Below are positions 21,761 through 35,045 of a DNA stretch of 64,000 bases, in pieces. Every line of letters starts with the position of its first letter. Position 1 is the stretch's first letter. The position numbers were made by a program, and so were the translations under genes. The stretch is from Collybiopsis luxurians FD-317 M1 (taxonomy: Eukaryota > Basidiomycota > Agaricomycetes > Agaricales > Omphalotaceae). The notes beneath the pieces are model-generated. The model saw nothing but the letters and a program-made list of their open reading frames with translations, was not told the DNA's origin and did no database searches. The stretch lies in the NCBI GenBank assembly GCA_000827265.1, contig KN834860.1, positions 4,257-68,256 on the forward strand. Reading direction: 5' to 3'.

Positions 21761-23599
21761 ACCGCCCTGCTCTCAGCCAACGACAGCTCAATCCTCAACT
21801 CCAATCGTCGGTATAGTTGCTTTTGGTCCTTATAAATCAGAATTCGATAAGGGTGTAGAGTCGGACTCGTCCGAGAAGGTGCAGAAGATTAACTCAGATT
21901 CTACGATTTCAACTTCGACTTGGCCTCCCTCCACATCCTCTCCAATGGCCCAACCCTCACTCTCGAAACTGTCGCAAACCACACATCCCGGTCCTCATGC
22001 GAGAGAGACTTGAAGTCCTCCATTTCTGTCTTGGGTATGCCTTGGCCTCGGCTTTGCTTTTGTCGTCTTCACCCCCTGCTCCCTCCCTCTCCGCCTCCTC
22101 ACCATCATCACCACCTCCACTTTCACGCATCCTCACATCCCTAGTCCAAGCCTACATTTCATCTTCCTCAAACTGCCCTGTCCTTCCATACGGCGAGATC
22201 CCATCATCGGGACTACTTCATTGCCCCCGCCCTCACCCTTGTCCTCGTTCTTCTCTTCTTCGTCAGACCGCAGAGGGAGCTTAGATGTAGACACTCCAAC
22301 GGCATCATCAGCACCAGTTTCACGCGTGTCGTCCAATTCGTTTCCGTTTGATTCGACTGAGACTGGGAGTGGGTTCGACTTCACGGTGCCTGCGATTCAT
22401 CCTTTCCCTCCCCTGCCAAGGTATCACCATTCGCACCCGCACCGGTCACATTCTTCAGCAGCACACACTTCTCATGCTCGCCCAACGCGATAGGTGAGAA
22501 CGGAGACGCCATGGAAATACTTGACGCCGACTTGCCTCACGCAACAGACGTGGGAGTAGGTGCAGTTGCTGCAGCGACGCTAGTGTCGTCCTTTGCATCC
22601 TTCCGTCCATATCCCCAGCTCTACCGGCACCAGCTTTACCCCTCCTTTCGGTGCATATCGCTGAAGAGCAACTACCATCGATTCAGTCGAGCTTCCGTTG
22701 ACGTTATCGTTTCGTGCACGATGGTCACTGCACCGCGTGTCGACCGGGAGTTGCGAGCCCCTGTGCAGCTTTTCGTGCGGAGACACATCTGCACATAAGC
22801 GGTAAACATGCGAAGGTACTCGCTCAGAGGCTAAGCTGTAATCCGTGCCTACAAATGGAGGTGGCTGGGGGATGAGGGTTGCAGGTGGTGGTGGAACCGG
22901 GAGAGGTGACTAGAGAAAAAAATGGTTAGTTATAAAATACATATGATGCAGTCTCAACCTAGTCTTAAGGTACATACTTCCAAGGTTGATGATCCTTCAA
23001 CTGTGCACACAGTCCTCAGGTACTGTCAGAAATGTCTTCACACATTAGGATGACTCTCTAGGTCATAGCTATGTTCCTGACATCTAGCCTGACTCAAGCT
23101 CTGAGTTTAGACCTCTCATACCTATGTAGCATGAGTTACCAGCAACGGCGCCGGGACCACTGATCTCAAAGTCAGCTTCGCTTCAAGTTTCCTTCCGCAG
23201 CTGGCTAAAGAGTAAGCAGGGCTCCAATTCTGGCTGATGTATGATTATTATTTTACCTACACCCGAGAGTCAGCAGCTCAAAGAGTACTTACTCGTTCTA
23301 GGTTACTTTTCCCTTCATACGGATCACTGGTATTCGGCCCCAAAATATAACTCTGGACACTAGCCTACCCATGATCGAGACCTAGGCAGAGTACACGCAG
23401 AATACACGCCGAGTGGGACAGAAATAATCAGAACCCAATGTGTATTGAAGGCAGTAGTCAATAAATTTGATATGAATCCAAGACAATGTTGTGTGAGGGT
23501 CTTCAGTGATGCACGTACTTTACGGTGTTGCTGCTACGAGCTGTGCAGTGATAGAACAGAGGAATGATATCAGTATGTGATAACCTCAGACTTGATGCC
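21761..23599. other. no clear gene; low-complexity frames
   Basis: Ser/Pro/His-rich overlapping frames on both strands around 21.9-22.8 kb (for example the SSPPAPSLSASSPSSPPP type) suggest a low-complexity exon remnant of the neighbouring family. No domain recognised. 22.9-23.6 kb shows nothing. Confidence 0.3.
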
Positions 23600-23865
23600 C
23601 TGCCGTTGGTAGTGGACTAACGCTGCCGCGTGGCGGTTACTCGTGCCCTGCGCGGTGGCGTCGATCAGTATGGTGACTCAAATGCCGCCGCCCCTACTTA
23701 GTCTAGACTCGAAATGGTTTGTGATTTATTATCATGACAGCTTTAATACATTACTTTGTGTCACCAGTATCACACCATTAATATAAAATTGCCTGTAAAG
23801 GATCAGGCACAAAATTCACCACCACAGAAACTCAGCACTTCATCACATTCCATGCACTCATAATT
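23600..23865 (+). repeat. R1 family copy
   Basis: Contains TAACGCTGCCGCGTGGCGG.TACTCGTGCCC (compare 1388-1420) and GGATCAGGCACAAAATT...CATTCCATGCACTCATAAT (compare 340-410 and 1540-1600). It is a shortened copy of the repeat at the window start. Confidence 0.7.
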
Positions 23866-23959
23866 AGGACAGAGCAATCCCAGGGACTCCACCTACAAAT
23901 TTGCACTTTGAATGTTCTTCGAATGACACAAAATCCAAAAGATCACATTCGGGAGCTAG

Positions 23960-24215
23960 GCCACCAAATCAACATCGGGCGATGGACAGAGTTGACCTAT
24001 GGCCAAATGGGGAGGGCATTGAGAGACAGTGTGGGTAATGATTGGGTGTAGAGTATGCGAAGGGGGCTGGTAGTCATCGAGACCAAGTCAAGGAGTTGGG
24101 TGAAAGGTTTGCTTGGATTTTGGGCTTCCCTATCCTTGGTTGAAATAGGGTGAAATAGTTGTGTTATCTCTGACAAGAAAATTCTAGGCTGCTGTGCTGT
24201 CGGTGAGCCATTCCG
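23960..24215. repeat. fragment of the decayed gene-family block
   Basis: Matches 21.07-21.3 kb, with GGGTGTAGAGTATGCGAAGGG, GGCTGGTAGTCATCGA and TATCCTTGGTTGAAAT. Useful as a second unoccupied copy of the site that holds the 15-kb insertion at 32.8 kb. Confidence 0.7.
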
Positions 24216-24803
24216 ACTCACATTTAATGATTTAATGTAAGCTTGACTATTGCTGTTACTTACATGAACCTTTGACTTTCCTTACTTTCAATGTTGCGCT
24301 GCAGACAGCAACAAGTGTCCATATAAATCTTATACCATTTCGATTGATATTACAATTGAACAAATTAAGTTTCCAACGGCATTAGACACCAGCTTATTAG
24401 CAGTATTTCATATACAGATAAGGAATACAGCCCTAAGTATTCCAGGCCTTCTAGGAGCACTTTCATTTGGTCAATTTGTTACTGTCACATCTGAAAGTAG
24501 GCTTGTGATTTGGATATTGGCTTTCCAGTAGGTGTATACAAAAGCTGGAAAGTCTGATCTGCGGCTAATCACTTGAAGAAAATGACTAGATTGCATACAT
24601 CAAATGTAGACGAAGAAATTTTTGATTTAGAACGGAAAATGGTGAGCTTAATTTCAACTGGAGCAAGGGGTTTAGAAGCGCAAAGATTTCAGCAAATGTT
24701 AAAAAATCACAAGAGGAAATGGTAATTGTAAAATCCAGAATAAGCGATGTAATAATTTGAGAGGAGGAAAACATTCATGTGCATTCTGGTTTCATCTAGC
24801 AAT

Positions 24804-27800
24804 TTATGTTGAATTCCAACATTCAGTCCAATGAGCCCCATGAACAAAATTGGACCAGTCCACAGAAAGAGCACAATTTCCACCATCAGCAGGAATGGTG
24901 AGGACTTGACGTTTATCTGTGAACCCACCCCACATCCAAGGAGGGAGCCAAAGAAGGAGCTGGCCTTCTGCAGAATGGAGCCAGCCCCGGTGATCAATAT
25001 AACCTGATGGGACACCTGGGGAAAGTTGAAAATTATCCATTCGAGTATTCCAAATTCTTACTGGTTTGGCAGAAGAGCCAGAAACTACTACATATTGGCC
25101 ATCAGGTGAATATGCCACAGAGTTATTTTCATCAATGTGGCCCTTGGGTGGCTGCCTAACCTGTGCACCATCAGCTGAAAATGCCCCTAAGTCAGTGTTG
25201 CATTTAGATGGCTCCTTAACTAAAGAATGTGTGGAAGCATTCCAAATTCTCACTGTGTTATCATAGGAGCCAGACACTACATATTGCCCATCATATGAAT
25301 ATGACACTGAGGTAATGTAATGAGTGTGGCCTCTCAGTGGCTCTCCAACTTGCAGACCTGTTTGAACATTCCAAATTCTTACTGTCCTATCCATGGAGCA
25401 AGACACTACATATTGTCCATCAGGTGAATATTTCACTGAGGTAACCCAATCGGTGTGGCCTTTGAATGGCTCCTTAACCTGCATAGCTGGCTGAACATTC
25501 CAAATTCTGATAGTTTTATCCCAAGAGCTAGAGGCCACATATTGACCATTAGGTGAATATGCCACTGAAGTAACATAATCAGTGTGGCCTCTGAATGGCT
25601 CCCTAACCTGCACATTGGTTTGAGTACTCCAAATTCGCACTGTCTTATCATGCGAGCCGGTCACTAAAAATTGTCCATCAGGTGAATATGCCACTGAAGT
25701 AACAAAGCTAGTGTGGCCTTTCAATGGCTCCCCAATCTGCACACCTGCCTGAGTGTTCCAAATTCTTACTGTGCAATCTTGGGAGCCAGAGGCCACATAT
25801 TGACCATCAGGGGAGTATGTCACCGAAGCAACCCTAAAAATGTGCCCATAGAGTGGCCCCCCAACCTGTACGCCTGTTTCAGTATTCCAAATCCTCACTG
25901 TGCAATCTTCAGAACAAGATGCCACATATTGACCATCAGGTGAATATGCCACTGAAGTGACAAAAGCATCATGGCCCTGGAGTGGCTGTCCAACCTGCAT
26001 ACCTGTTTGAGCATTCCAGGTTCTTATAATCTTATCTTCAGAGCTAGACACTACATATTGACCATTAAGGGAATATGCCACTGAAGTGATAGAATGACTA
26101 TGGTTTTTGAGTGGCTCATCAGGTGAATGTGCTGCTGAAGTGACAGAATGAGTGTGGCCTGTGAGTGGCTCTCTAACCTGCCCAGCTGAAGCAGCCCAGA
26201 TCCTTACTGTCTTGTCATGTGCCCCGGACACCACATATTGACCATCAGATGAATATGCCACGGAGGTAACAAATTCTGTATGGCCTTTCAGAGACTCCTT
26301 AACCTGCAAACCTATTTGAGCATTCCAGATTCGCAGTGTATTATCCCAAGAGCCAGACACTATATATTGACCATTGGGTGAATATGCCACTGAGGTAACC
26401 CAATCAGTGTGACCATTGAGTGGCTCCCCAACTTGCACACTTGTTTGAGTGTTCCAAATTCTTACTGTCTTATCCCAAGAGCCAGATACCACATGCTGAC
26501 CATCAGGTGAATATGCCACTGAGGTAACCCAATCAGTATGGCCCTTGAGTGCCTTTCCAGACTGCAGACCTGTTTGAGTATTCCAAATTCTCACTGTTCT
26601 ATCATGAGAGCCAGACACTATATGTTCACCATTAGGTGAATATGCCACTGAAGCAACAAAATGAGTGTGGCCTTTGAGTGGCTCCCTGGCCTGCACACCT
26701 GTTTGGGCAATCCAAATTCTTACTGTGCAATCTTCAGAACCAGACACCACATGCTCACCATCAGGTGAATATGCCACCGAGGTAACCCTATGAGTGTGGC
26801 CTTTGAATGCCTGTCCAACCTGCTGACCTGTTTGGACATCCCAAAGTCTTGCTGTCCTATCATCAGAGCCAGACACTATATACTTACCATCAGGTGAATA
26901 TGCTACTGAAGTAACAGATTCAGTGTGGCCTTTGAGGGGCTCCTCAGCCTGCAGACCTGTTTGAACATTCCAAATTTCTACTGTGTTATCCTTAGAGCCA
27001 GATACCACATACTGACCATCAGGTGAATAGGCAACAGATCTGACCTCTTCTTTAATATGTATCACATGCAATATCTTTTCCCATTTTAGTGCATGTCCCC
27101 CTCTTGTCACCTTTACAACCTGCTTAGGATTTATAATCCTATTCTTTCTCAGTACAGACTCCAAAGGTACAAGTGCACATCCTGATACATAGAGATGTGG
27201 TGTACTCTCATGCAATGCAACAAAAAATACATTCACAAATTGTTCCAACTCTTGCATTTCCCTTGTAATGTCAGGGTCCTGGTTCAGTATCATTAGTATC
27301 AACAACTGCTTATCCACTGGAAAGTTATCCTTACCTTTATCTTCTCTGCCCATTTTTGATCTCATTTGCACTGTCCATTGTTTTATTAATCTTTTTCATC
27401 AAACTCATACATTCTAACCAGTAAATTATCTGGTAACTTCTTGTAAACTGTCTTACCCTATCCACTATAACATCTGTTGTTTCAGCAATTTTTACATGTT
27501 GTGCCCACCATTGTGAGCTATACTGAAGTTGACCTGAGATTCTCTCATGAATCCTATTTTGCAGATCCTGTATTTTATAATTTTGAATTGAGGATGTCTC
27601 AAGTAGGCAAATGTTGAATTTAAGCTCCTTGGTCAAGATTTGTAAGCAAATATTTGCTAGATTTTGGTGATGGATATTTCCTTCGATTCTGAACTCTCTT
27701 GGACATTGCTCAGAGTGTAGAAATTCTACCAATGATGCATGATGACATATTTTTCCATTGTGCTCGTAGAGTAATGTCTTCAAAGCTCTCAGTACATTCT

Positions 27801-29023
27801 TGACTACATCATACGGTATATTAGACTGCACTTCCAACATGTTTGCCAGTGTGTCAATTGCTAAAGGTTCATATGCTGAAACTATTGTGCCTACAATTGA
27901 TTGAAAGTGCTTCTGCTTCTGTTCATCTCCAAAATATTGAATCAACACCTCTCTGTACAAGCTATATAATCCAGGATGTGAATGCAAAATGTTTTGGATA
28001 TTTGCTATTATGTCATATCCTGACTCTATAAACTCCATTGCTGTACTGGCCCAAATGAAGAGCCCATTTGCTTTGGATCCGAGATGATCTATGTAGTTTT
28101 TTAAAACCCCGCCATTCCCTAAATAGGCAAATCTTTCCTCCAGGAATGTCTTAATATCATCATGCGCTGCATATGTAGTAGTCAGGTCAAATGTTTGAAC
28201 CCCATTATTGTTTATCATTACTCTTTCAATTTCGCTGTAAGGCCGGCTTGTCACTATTATCCGAATCCAATTAATTTTGCTCAGATGATCTTGCAGACAA
28301 TTGAGTAGCCTATGCTGTTCCATTGGTTTCCCCCATTCATCTAGAGCATCAATGATAATGACAATAGGCTTTGATGAACTGATTTTATATAGTGGTTTCC
28401 AAAAGACTGAAAACTATTCCTGTAGAGGTATGTGTTGTGCCTGCAAAGAAGCATCTTTCTGCAGTATATCCAAGAGATACAATGCATATTCTGGATGTAC
28501 TTGTGCCAAATGATAGCACATAGTTGGCACAAGTGTTAGAATATTATCTGTTTCCTGACCCTTGACACAATGGAAAGTTAAGGCCAAGATAACCTGGTCA
28601 TTCTTTTCCCGTAATTTTGCAGCAACAGAAACTGCTATTGCACTTTTACCACTTCCAGCCAAACCATGAATCCATGCCATGTGTATGTCTGGTGTCAGTA
28701 CCCAGCTACACAGATCCTGAAGTAGATTGACACGAGTCTCTGCCATACAGCCAATCCATTTTTTTACTGGGTTTACAATTGGATTAAGCCTTTCCTTTAG
28801 TTCCCTGAGAGTGTCAATTGCATTGTTGTCTGCTTCAAATGGGAGCTGTCAGTCTTTTGATATAATATAATGTCATTAAAAGCTTACTGTTATACTGGTT
28901 TATCACATGGTGATGAACATCCCTGGCTGCCGCATTAAAAGTAGGTGATCCATGTATTCCAAAATTTGAGGCTCCATGGAGTATTGCTACACGAGAAACG
29001 GTAGCTTCATTCACTGCAATCAT
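24804..29023 (-). pseudogene. NACHT-WD40 NLR-like gene, broken (NLR1)
   Basis: Minus strand, three exons: 29023-28888, 28832-27336 and 27278-24804, with introns 28833-28887 (55 nt) and 27279-27335 (57 nt). Exon 1 starts MIAVNEATVSR and carries GASNFGIHGSPTFNAAARDV. The NACHT domain has Walker A GLAGSGKS (about 28665-28642) and Walker B VIIIDALDEWG. A winged-helix/linker region ends near LECMSLMKKIN. About 15 full WD40 repeats and two shortened ones follow, then a C-terminal GWLHSAEGQLLLWLP segment ending CWNST. Two breaks: TAG at 28414-28416 in place of the Gln seen in NLR2, between Walker A and B, and a one-base deletion at about 27352-27360 before the last intron. Everything else is open, so inactivation looks recent. 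NLRs of this type act in fungal non-self recognition by NTP-driven oligomerisation. Confidence 0.92.
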
Positions 29024-29439
29024 GTTTCCGAGTTGAGTGTTTCACATCAATAAGTTATTAAAGCACTTCTTACCCTCGCTGGAGTTTCCTTGAACGTGAC
29101 TTCTTTGGGGGGTAGGAGTGGAATTTGGCAATAATGAAGCTCGGTCAGAGTCCATGAGTAAATGATCGAGGTTGATATTCAAGAAATCGACAAGCATCTG
29201 ACTCTTTTATAGTGACAGTGTGAGCCAATCCCGGTCATTGATCGGACGACAGGAATACATTTTTAATGATAGGAGAGTGTTTGTTAGTCAAATAATAAAT
29301 TGACATCTGATCGACCCAGTCAAAAGTCCTCAGGGTTAAAATGGGTCGGAGCGGTTCGGAGGTAAAATCACTGTACAGCGGCAAGCCCACTCTGGCAGGT
29401 TCTGACCTGAATAATTTGAGCACTTGTAAGTTTTGATTT
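29024..29439. other. upstream region of NLR1
   Basis: No gene seen. It should contain the former promoter of NLR1. Nothing resembling the promoter-like module is present. Confidence 0.35.
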
Positions 29440-32400
29440 CATAGGAGGCGGAATGTTGCCACAAATAACATCAATAAAATTGGAGAGAAAGAGAATTTCA
29501 ATTCATTTCTGATATTATTTATGACCGATGGCCGAGCGCACATGCCGCAGGTGCAATGCGAAATAAAATTTTTGATGCAAGTATCTAGTTGCAAGGCCTA
29601 TACCTTCCAGGAAGAAGCAGGCACATTAATAGCTACAGGAGGGATTGGTACTTACATGTTTCAATCGCGCTGTAGAAAATTATTTACTATGACATGGACA
29701 TCACATCGGCGCTCAACGCTCAGGCGCTCATCTTCAGCGCTTGTTATGTTCGTGTTATGTATGAACACGACTCACGAGACATTGACACGCGACCTACCGT
29801 ATGGCAGATCACAACTAACTCTGTTAGTTCCGCTGGCGGTGAAAGCGGTCGAATGAGAATTCGAGGTGGTAGTAGCAAGGAGGCAGTGACTGGACAAATG
29901 GAAGTCGCATTGAATAGTTATAACGAATACAAATAATAGGATATAGACACCGCAAGGAGAATGGAGTTGAAACACAAAAAAAGTAAAGTTAGAAACGACA
30001 TACCCATTCCTTCAAGCAACCTTCAACACCTAACGCAGACGTAGAGGTGACGAACATTGTTCAAGTCTTTCCTCTCGTAAGATTGTCACTTCCTAATTTT
30101 TCGTCTATTTCCGACCGTTTCTGCTTCAGCAAGGCAGGTTAGGCTGGGGTCCCCGCGGTGAACGTCGAGTCGAGAGTTGAAGGAATTGTTGACGAGTAGC
30201 AACCTCCGTATCCACTTCGACGCTGCCTCACGCCTACTATGTGCGACAGTCAAATTGCCCAGAATAGAGCGGGAGCAGCGAGCTTTTGACTCCACTGAGA
30301 AAAGGGATATTAGGAATAGAAAGTGTCTTTCGTGTTCCTATCCTAGATGAACCCTGTGAAGGAAGGTTCAGTGAAGCCGTGCTCTTGGCGGATCATTGAT
30401 CACGCTGCTGCAAAGAGATTAAAAACTATATCCAGCAGCACAAACTCAGTTATATTGCTCTTCTGACGGCCATCTGAGATGTATTATTAGATTTGAGAAA
30501 GACAGCGGTCTTGATCAGGTGGTAGCAGGCGTATGCGAGTGGTAGTGGAAGATGGAACGCTCGGAACAGAATATCGCGGGAGGAACTACTTTTCCTTCCT
30601 CATTATTACAGTAGTTGCGAGCTACGTAGATACATCTATCATAAAATACCGTCGAATAGGCGCCGAATCTAGGTTGTTCCCTCAACCCTAGAATCCGTAT
30701 CGGTGAGCGGCGACGAGAACCCAGAAAGATTGAAAGTCGGAGACCGCGCACAATGACTCTCTACGTGTCTTCCAGGCCTAGTTATAATTAGTCCCAACAG
30801 CGTTTGGGCCAGAGAGCAGCAGACCTGTGAGCTGTAAGCCATGCGAGGGGCGAGGGGCTGGTTTAAACCAACGAAAGCGGTCGAACGGGCGTTCGAGGTG
30901 GAGGTAGGACGGGGGGAGTGACTGGACAAGGGAAGATATATTAGACAGTTGTAACGTATTGACAGGGAAAGTAAACAAGAATACAAATGACGGAATGAGA
31001 ACAGAGTAAAAAAAAAAGGTAAAGTAAAGGACATACTTGTTCTTTCAATCGACCTCTTCCAACACCGAATGCAGCTTCAGAGATGTCTTTCCTCCTCCTG
31101 TACCGTCAATCTGTAGGTTTCCATTGATTTCGGGCCACACCAAAGCGATGAAGAAAACGCTCTCCCGTCGTGGACGTTGAATAAGGGATTCAAGTGGGCG
31201 GTGACGGCGATGACAGAGCGAGATATACGGATGATGCGAGAGGGTAGTAGTCGCAACCTTCGCATCCACTTTGACACTGCCTCTTGCGTCCTAGAACGCT
31301 CAAACTGCGCAAAATAGCATCAGTGCGCTGGTCCGTCGTAGCAGGAAACGTAGGTAGTGAATAGTTGGCAGCTGGTGTGCGAGTGGGTAGGAGTTGTGGG
31401 CGTAGTCGTGGTACTTGGAGGTGTTTGGAAGAGGCGAGTGGATATCGGCTTGGTTCCTCGGTTTACCACCGTCTGCAGGTTATACAGGTCTGTCGCATAT
31501 GAATCACAGGAATACGAGGTGGATAGGGAGAAGTATGTAATCCATCGTTGAGTTTTGATGTTAGGTGAGATGTAGCCTATGGAAAGGGATATGAGATATT
31601 GCTGGAAAATAAAACTTCGGGCTCAACTCACCTAGTGACCAGGTTTCTCCTTTAGTTATTATCGACGGGGGATAAAGCATAATCGATCCGTGGTCCACTC
31701 GCCTTTCCTACGTCGGGTGTCAGCCAGATGCGACGATGGGGTAAGGATGCTGAAGCCGAAACTTGATAATTGACCACCACAACTGAGGTGGGTACTGGCG
31801 CCGGTGTAGAGTGTATACGTGAAGCGACTTCAGGCGATGGAAATGGTTAAAAGAGATTGGAGGTACGGAGAAGAACATATCAGGATATCGCTGTCCTGGA
31901 TGTCGAATGAGTAGATTGAAGCGGTGGTTGACGGAGATGATACTAGATGATGTACGGATGATGCGGGAGGGAACCTCACATCCACTATGACACTGCCTCT
32001 TGCCTAATACAGCGTTCGAACCGCGTAGAATAGCATCTGCGCCTTAGTCCGTGGGACCAGAAAAGCGGGGTAAGGGAAGGGATGTTGGCGGTTGATGTGC
32101 GAAAGGGTAAGAGTCGTGGTCGTATCCGGAAGAGGAGTTTGTAAGGGGCGAGTGGACGTCGCTTTGGTTTCGGTTTACTACCTTTTGCAAGAACAGGTCC
32201 GTCGAATGTGGATATCAGGACTACGAGGTCGATGAGGAAGAGCGTATCATCCGTCGTTGAAGGGGGTATTGAGTTGTATGCAGACATTGAGCCTATGCAA
32301 AGGAATATGAGACGATGTTGGAGAACATAGTGCAAGGTTCAACTCACCTAGTAATTCTTATTTTAAATGTAAAGCGTAAAGGATCCGTGTACGCTCGTCT

Positions 32401-32818
32401 CTTCGACGACGGTGCTGTCTGCTAGACGCGACAATGGGGTATGGATGCAGCAGCCGACACTTTGTAACGAAACACCACCGAGGAGGTGATTACTAGCGCT
32501 GACTAGAGGAACGAAGGAGAAAGTATCAGGATATCGAGTGACGGTGAACGATAACTGAAATAGAATCACAAACTCACCTCCGAGCGAAAGTACTTCACAG
32601 GACCATCTATGCGTACCCATCCTGTTTTCTGTTTTCATTCACCCCTTCTGACCGTCCATCTCTGCGTTTGCCCTACCTACGACGTCCGACCTCTGAATCT
32701 GCCCCGAGTGGAATAAAGTGCAAAAGATCGCATCTGCAAACTAGCCCGTCAGGACAACGTTGGACAAGAGAGACGGACGCAGTTGATATATGCCGGAGCG
32801 ATGATCTTCGCCTCAAGG
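29440..32818 (-). repeat. decayed multi-exon gene-family block, copies 2 and 3
   Basis: 30.15-32.82 kb is collinear with 18.64-21.11 kb. Within it, 31.06-31.85 and 31.9-32.6 kb are two copies of the same section (each with CATCCACT.TGACACTGCC, AATAGCATC, GACTACGAGGT or AATACGAGGT, and CTCAACTCACCTAGT). A further partial copy is at 29.8-30.16 kb. Minus-strand exon-like pieces encode SSHSPRPTSTSNARSTAF and SSHCLLATTTSNSHSTAF, clearly one conserved peptide. The block stops abruptly at 32818 and resumes at 47998. Confidence 0.65.
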
Positions 32819-33039
32819 ACCCGCAAATTTGGCGGATCACGTGATTAGTTACGTGGGCATTGCTGCGGCCCGTTGCGCGCCAACTGACTTCGCATTTGTT
32901 CCATTGCACAACTTGAATACTGTACATAGGAAACTAGCATTGTAAAGTAGATTTAGTTGTACTTTAAAGAATTAACAGCTAGAATACACCAAAAGTGCAT
33001 TAAAGGAACTCCCTATGACCAAAAACAGTAAGCTCGGCG
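32819..33039 (+). repeat. left terminal inverted repeat
   Basis: 221 bp from ACCCGCAAATTTGGCGG to CTCGGCG. It contains an ATCACGTGAT palindrome near the tip. Matches the complement of 47777-47997. Confidence 0.88.
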
Positions 33040-33247
33040 GTTCACACAAATACAAATAAGCAACAGTGAAAATTTCTTTTGTCTAGACAAACAATTGACC
33101 TCTCTATTATTTAAACATTGTATATACTGAGTTTCGATTAATGGTTCATCCCTGAGTCTGCAGTGTACTGCGAACGATGAACTCGGGCCTTAGGTGACGA
33201 AAATAGACGCGCAAAGCGCCCGCTTACGCCATGGGAACATTGCGTGA

Positions 33248-33760
33248 TCAGGTCACGTTCCCGGAAATCTTATTGGGCGGATAGCGTTTAGTTGAGTTTG
33301 GAGGACGCGGTAGGGAGTGACGGCGAGCAGCTGAAGAACTTCGCGCTATAGACACATTGCTTGAAATCTCGCTTATGTTTCGCTGCATCTCTTCTCTCGC
33401 CTGAGCCAACTGCGTTTCCAGAGATCTCACACGATCATCCAGGTCGCTCGCATGAGCGCGAGGAAGTTGATATAGAAGGAATGATCTATTGAAGCGTTGA
33501 ACATATAAGCCCCGATGTCGAGGAACGATGCATAAGAAACTTGCATGAATGATCCTACGGAAGCGGTTGCCCCAGAAGCAATGACGACGGGTGAATTATT
33601 CTGGTATCCTGCGATTGCAGAAACCAAGCCCAGTCCTAACACGACAATATTCAGCACCCACGACTGCACAATGGGGCTCAAGGACGAGGGCGTCATTGGC
33701 GAATTGGATGGGGCGACGAGACCGTACCTTCTTCGTGCATTTGAGGGTACTTTAATACGA
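33248..33760 (-). pseudogene. membrane/coiled-coil protein, short paralogue
   Basis: The minus strand encodes an N-terminal piece (RRRYGLVAPSNSPMTPSSLS), a transmembrane or signal-anchor helix (SWVLNIVVLGLGLVSAIAG), then in another frame a coiled-coil start (LETQLAQAREEMQRN) and a SRRHSLPRPP-type basic segment, ending soon after with TAG. It is paralogous to 35046-36330 but lacks the long disordered tail. The frame change between the helix and the coiled coil near 33.5 kb is shared with the paralogue, so it may be a missed splice. The truncation suggests a decaying duplicate. Confidence 0.6.
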
Positions 33761-33869
33761 TAGACGCTCTATAATGTATCTCCAATACAGTTAAGTATTT
33801 GCATTCGTTTCCCGCTTATCAAGCCTTAAAAGGAAACACCACAGCATTTCAATTCAACGACTGCGCGGT

Positions 33870-34310
33870 AGTACAGGGATAAAAGCTGTTAATTATACAG
33901 CTTCCCAGCTTCCTTTTCGTAATGCCTATAGATGTTAGGAGTTCTTAAAGTTGAGTTCTTAAAGTTGAGTACCGATACACCTGATAGAAGCTTGCGCCTT
34001 CTGCGGATCGGATTGAAGATTACACTGCAATGGCCAATGAGTATGCTGTATGCACATGGACTTCAGTGTCATATCCCGCATGTCTGTGAAAGCTTGCAGA
34101 ATAAGTTCAGTGTACATACGAGACCCACATATAGATTCGCACATATGCACACCACTCGGGTACCGAATCTTTGGAGTGCCTCTCAAGCGACCATTGCAAT
34201 GAAAGAGCCAGCCCAAAATCAGATAAATTTTCCTCCCAATTTCGTATAGTCGCAACAGTGAACCATCCGTTAACATACCGTGTACGCAACGCGTACACGG
34301 ATAGGTCGCG
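33870..34310. repeat. upstream part of the tandem-duplicated unit, copy 1
   Basis: Matches 36.5-37.07 kb in the same orientation (TACACCTGATAGAAGCTT.CGCCT, GTATGCACATGGACTTCAG, CATATCCCG, AACATACCGT). With the paralogous genes it defines a tandem duplication of about 1-2 kb. The second copy has an extra segment of about 180 bp at roughly 36.79-36.96 kb. Confidence 0.75.
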
Positions 34311-35045
34311 TTACCTTAGTTGCGCTTTCACGTGATAGTCACGTTTCACATATAAAAGGGAGGTAAAGTAGGTTCAAGCAAAATTCGTACTTACTTACCA
34401 TTAGTAGCTGATACTTACACCCAATAAAGTCCTTACGATAACGCGCCCGTTTACTCATCTCCAAAACGAGCGCTTGGCTGGGGGTCACTCGGGAAAAGAA
34501 ACTCATTGTACGTCTGGTGAGGATCAGAAATGGTCCAGAATAAATGCTTCTACTTACAACACAAAACCTCCGGTGCAACGAGGAGAAGCATTCTATCATT
34601 CTGGTCATAGCTTGGTACAGACAACGTGGGGGGGCGAACATTTGGCTCACCGCCGGCATAAGATAGACGTGTCGATCATAGCTCACTCGGATGAGTACAA
34701 GACTGCAATTGGATGTATACTTTGGGTTGCATGATCCACTGGTCGGATGTCCAGCTATTCAAGCTTTTTTGTGCTTTTTCCTTGCAATGAGAATTAAGTT
34801 GGAACGAATTCGATATTAAATATAGGATGTTCAACTAGACTTTCGACACCCGGAAGAGGTAGAACTGCTGATCTCGTGGCAAATTAACATTAAGCACTCC
34901 AGTTGGTTATGATTCATTTATGGCGCAAGTTCCGTAAAGTCCAGATAGTGTACGAGGGTACTATGTAAAGACATTTCTCGGGAGTTTGCAAAGATTGTGC
35001 CTAAATGTTCTGCTACGCATATCAGGGGTATATAACTGTAACGGC
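34311..35045. other. between the duplicated units; no firm gene
   Basis: A minus frame (34686-34339) contains FFSRVTPSQALVLEMSKRAR and could be an exon, but I cannot identify it. A TATAAAAGG-like word at about 34354 lies on the plus strand. Nothing else can be supported. Confidence 0.3.
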
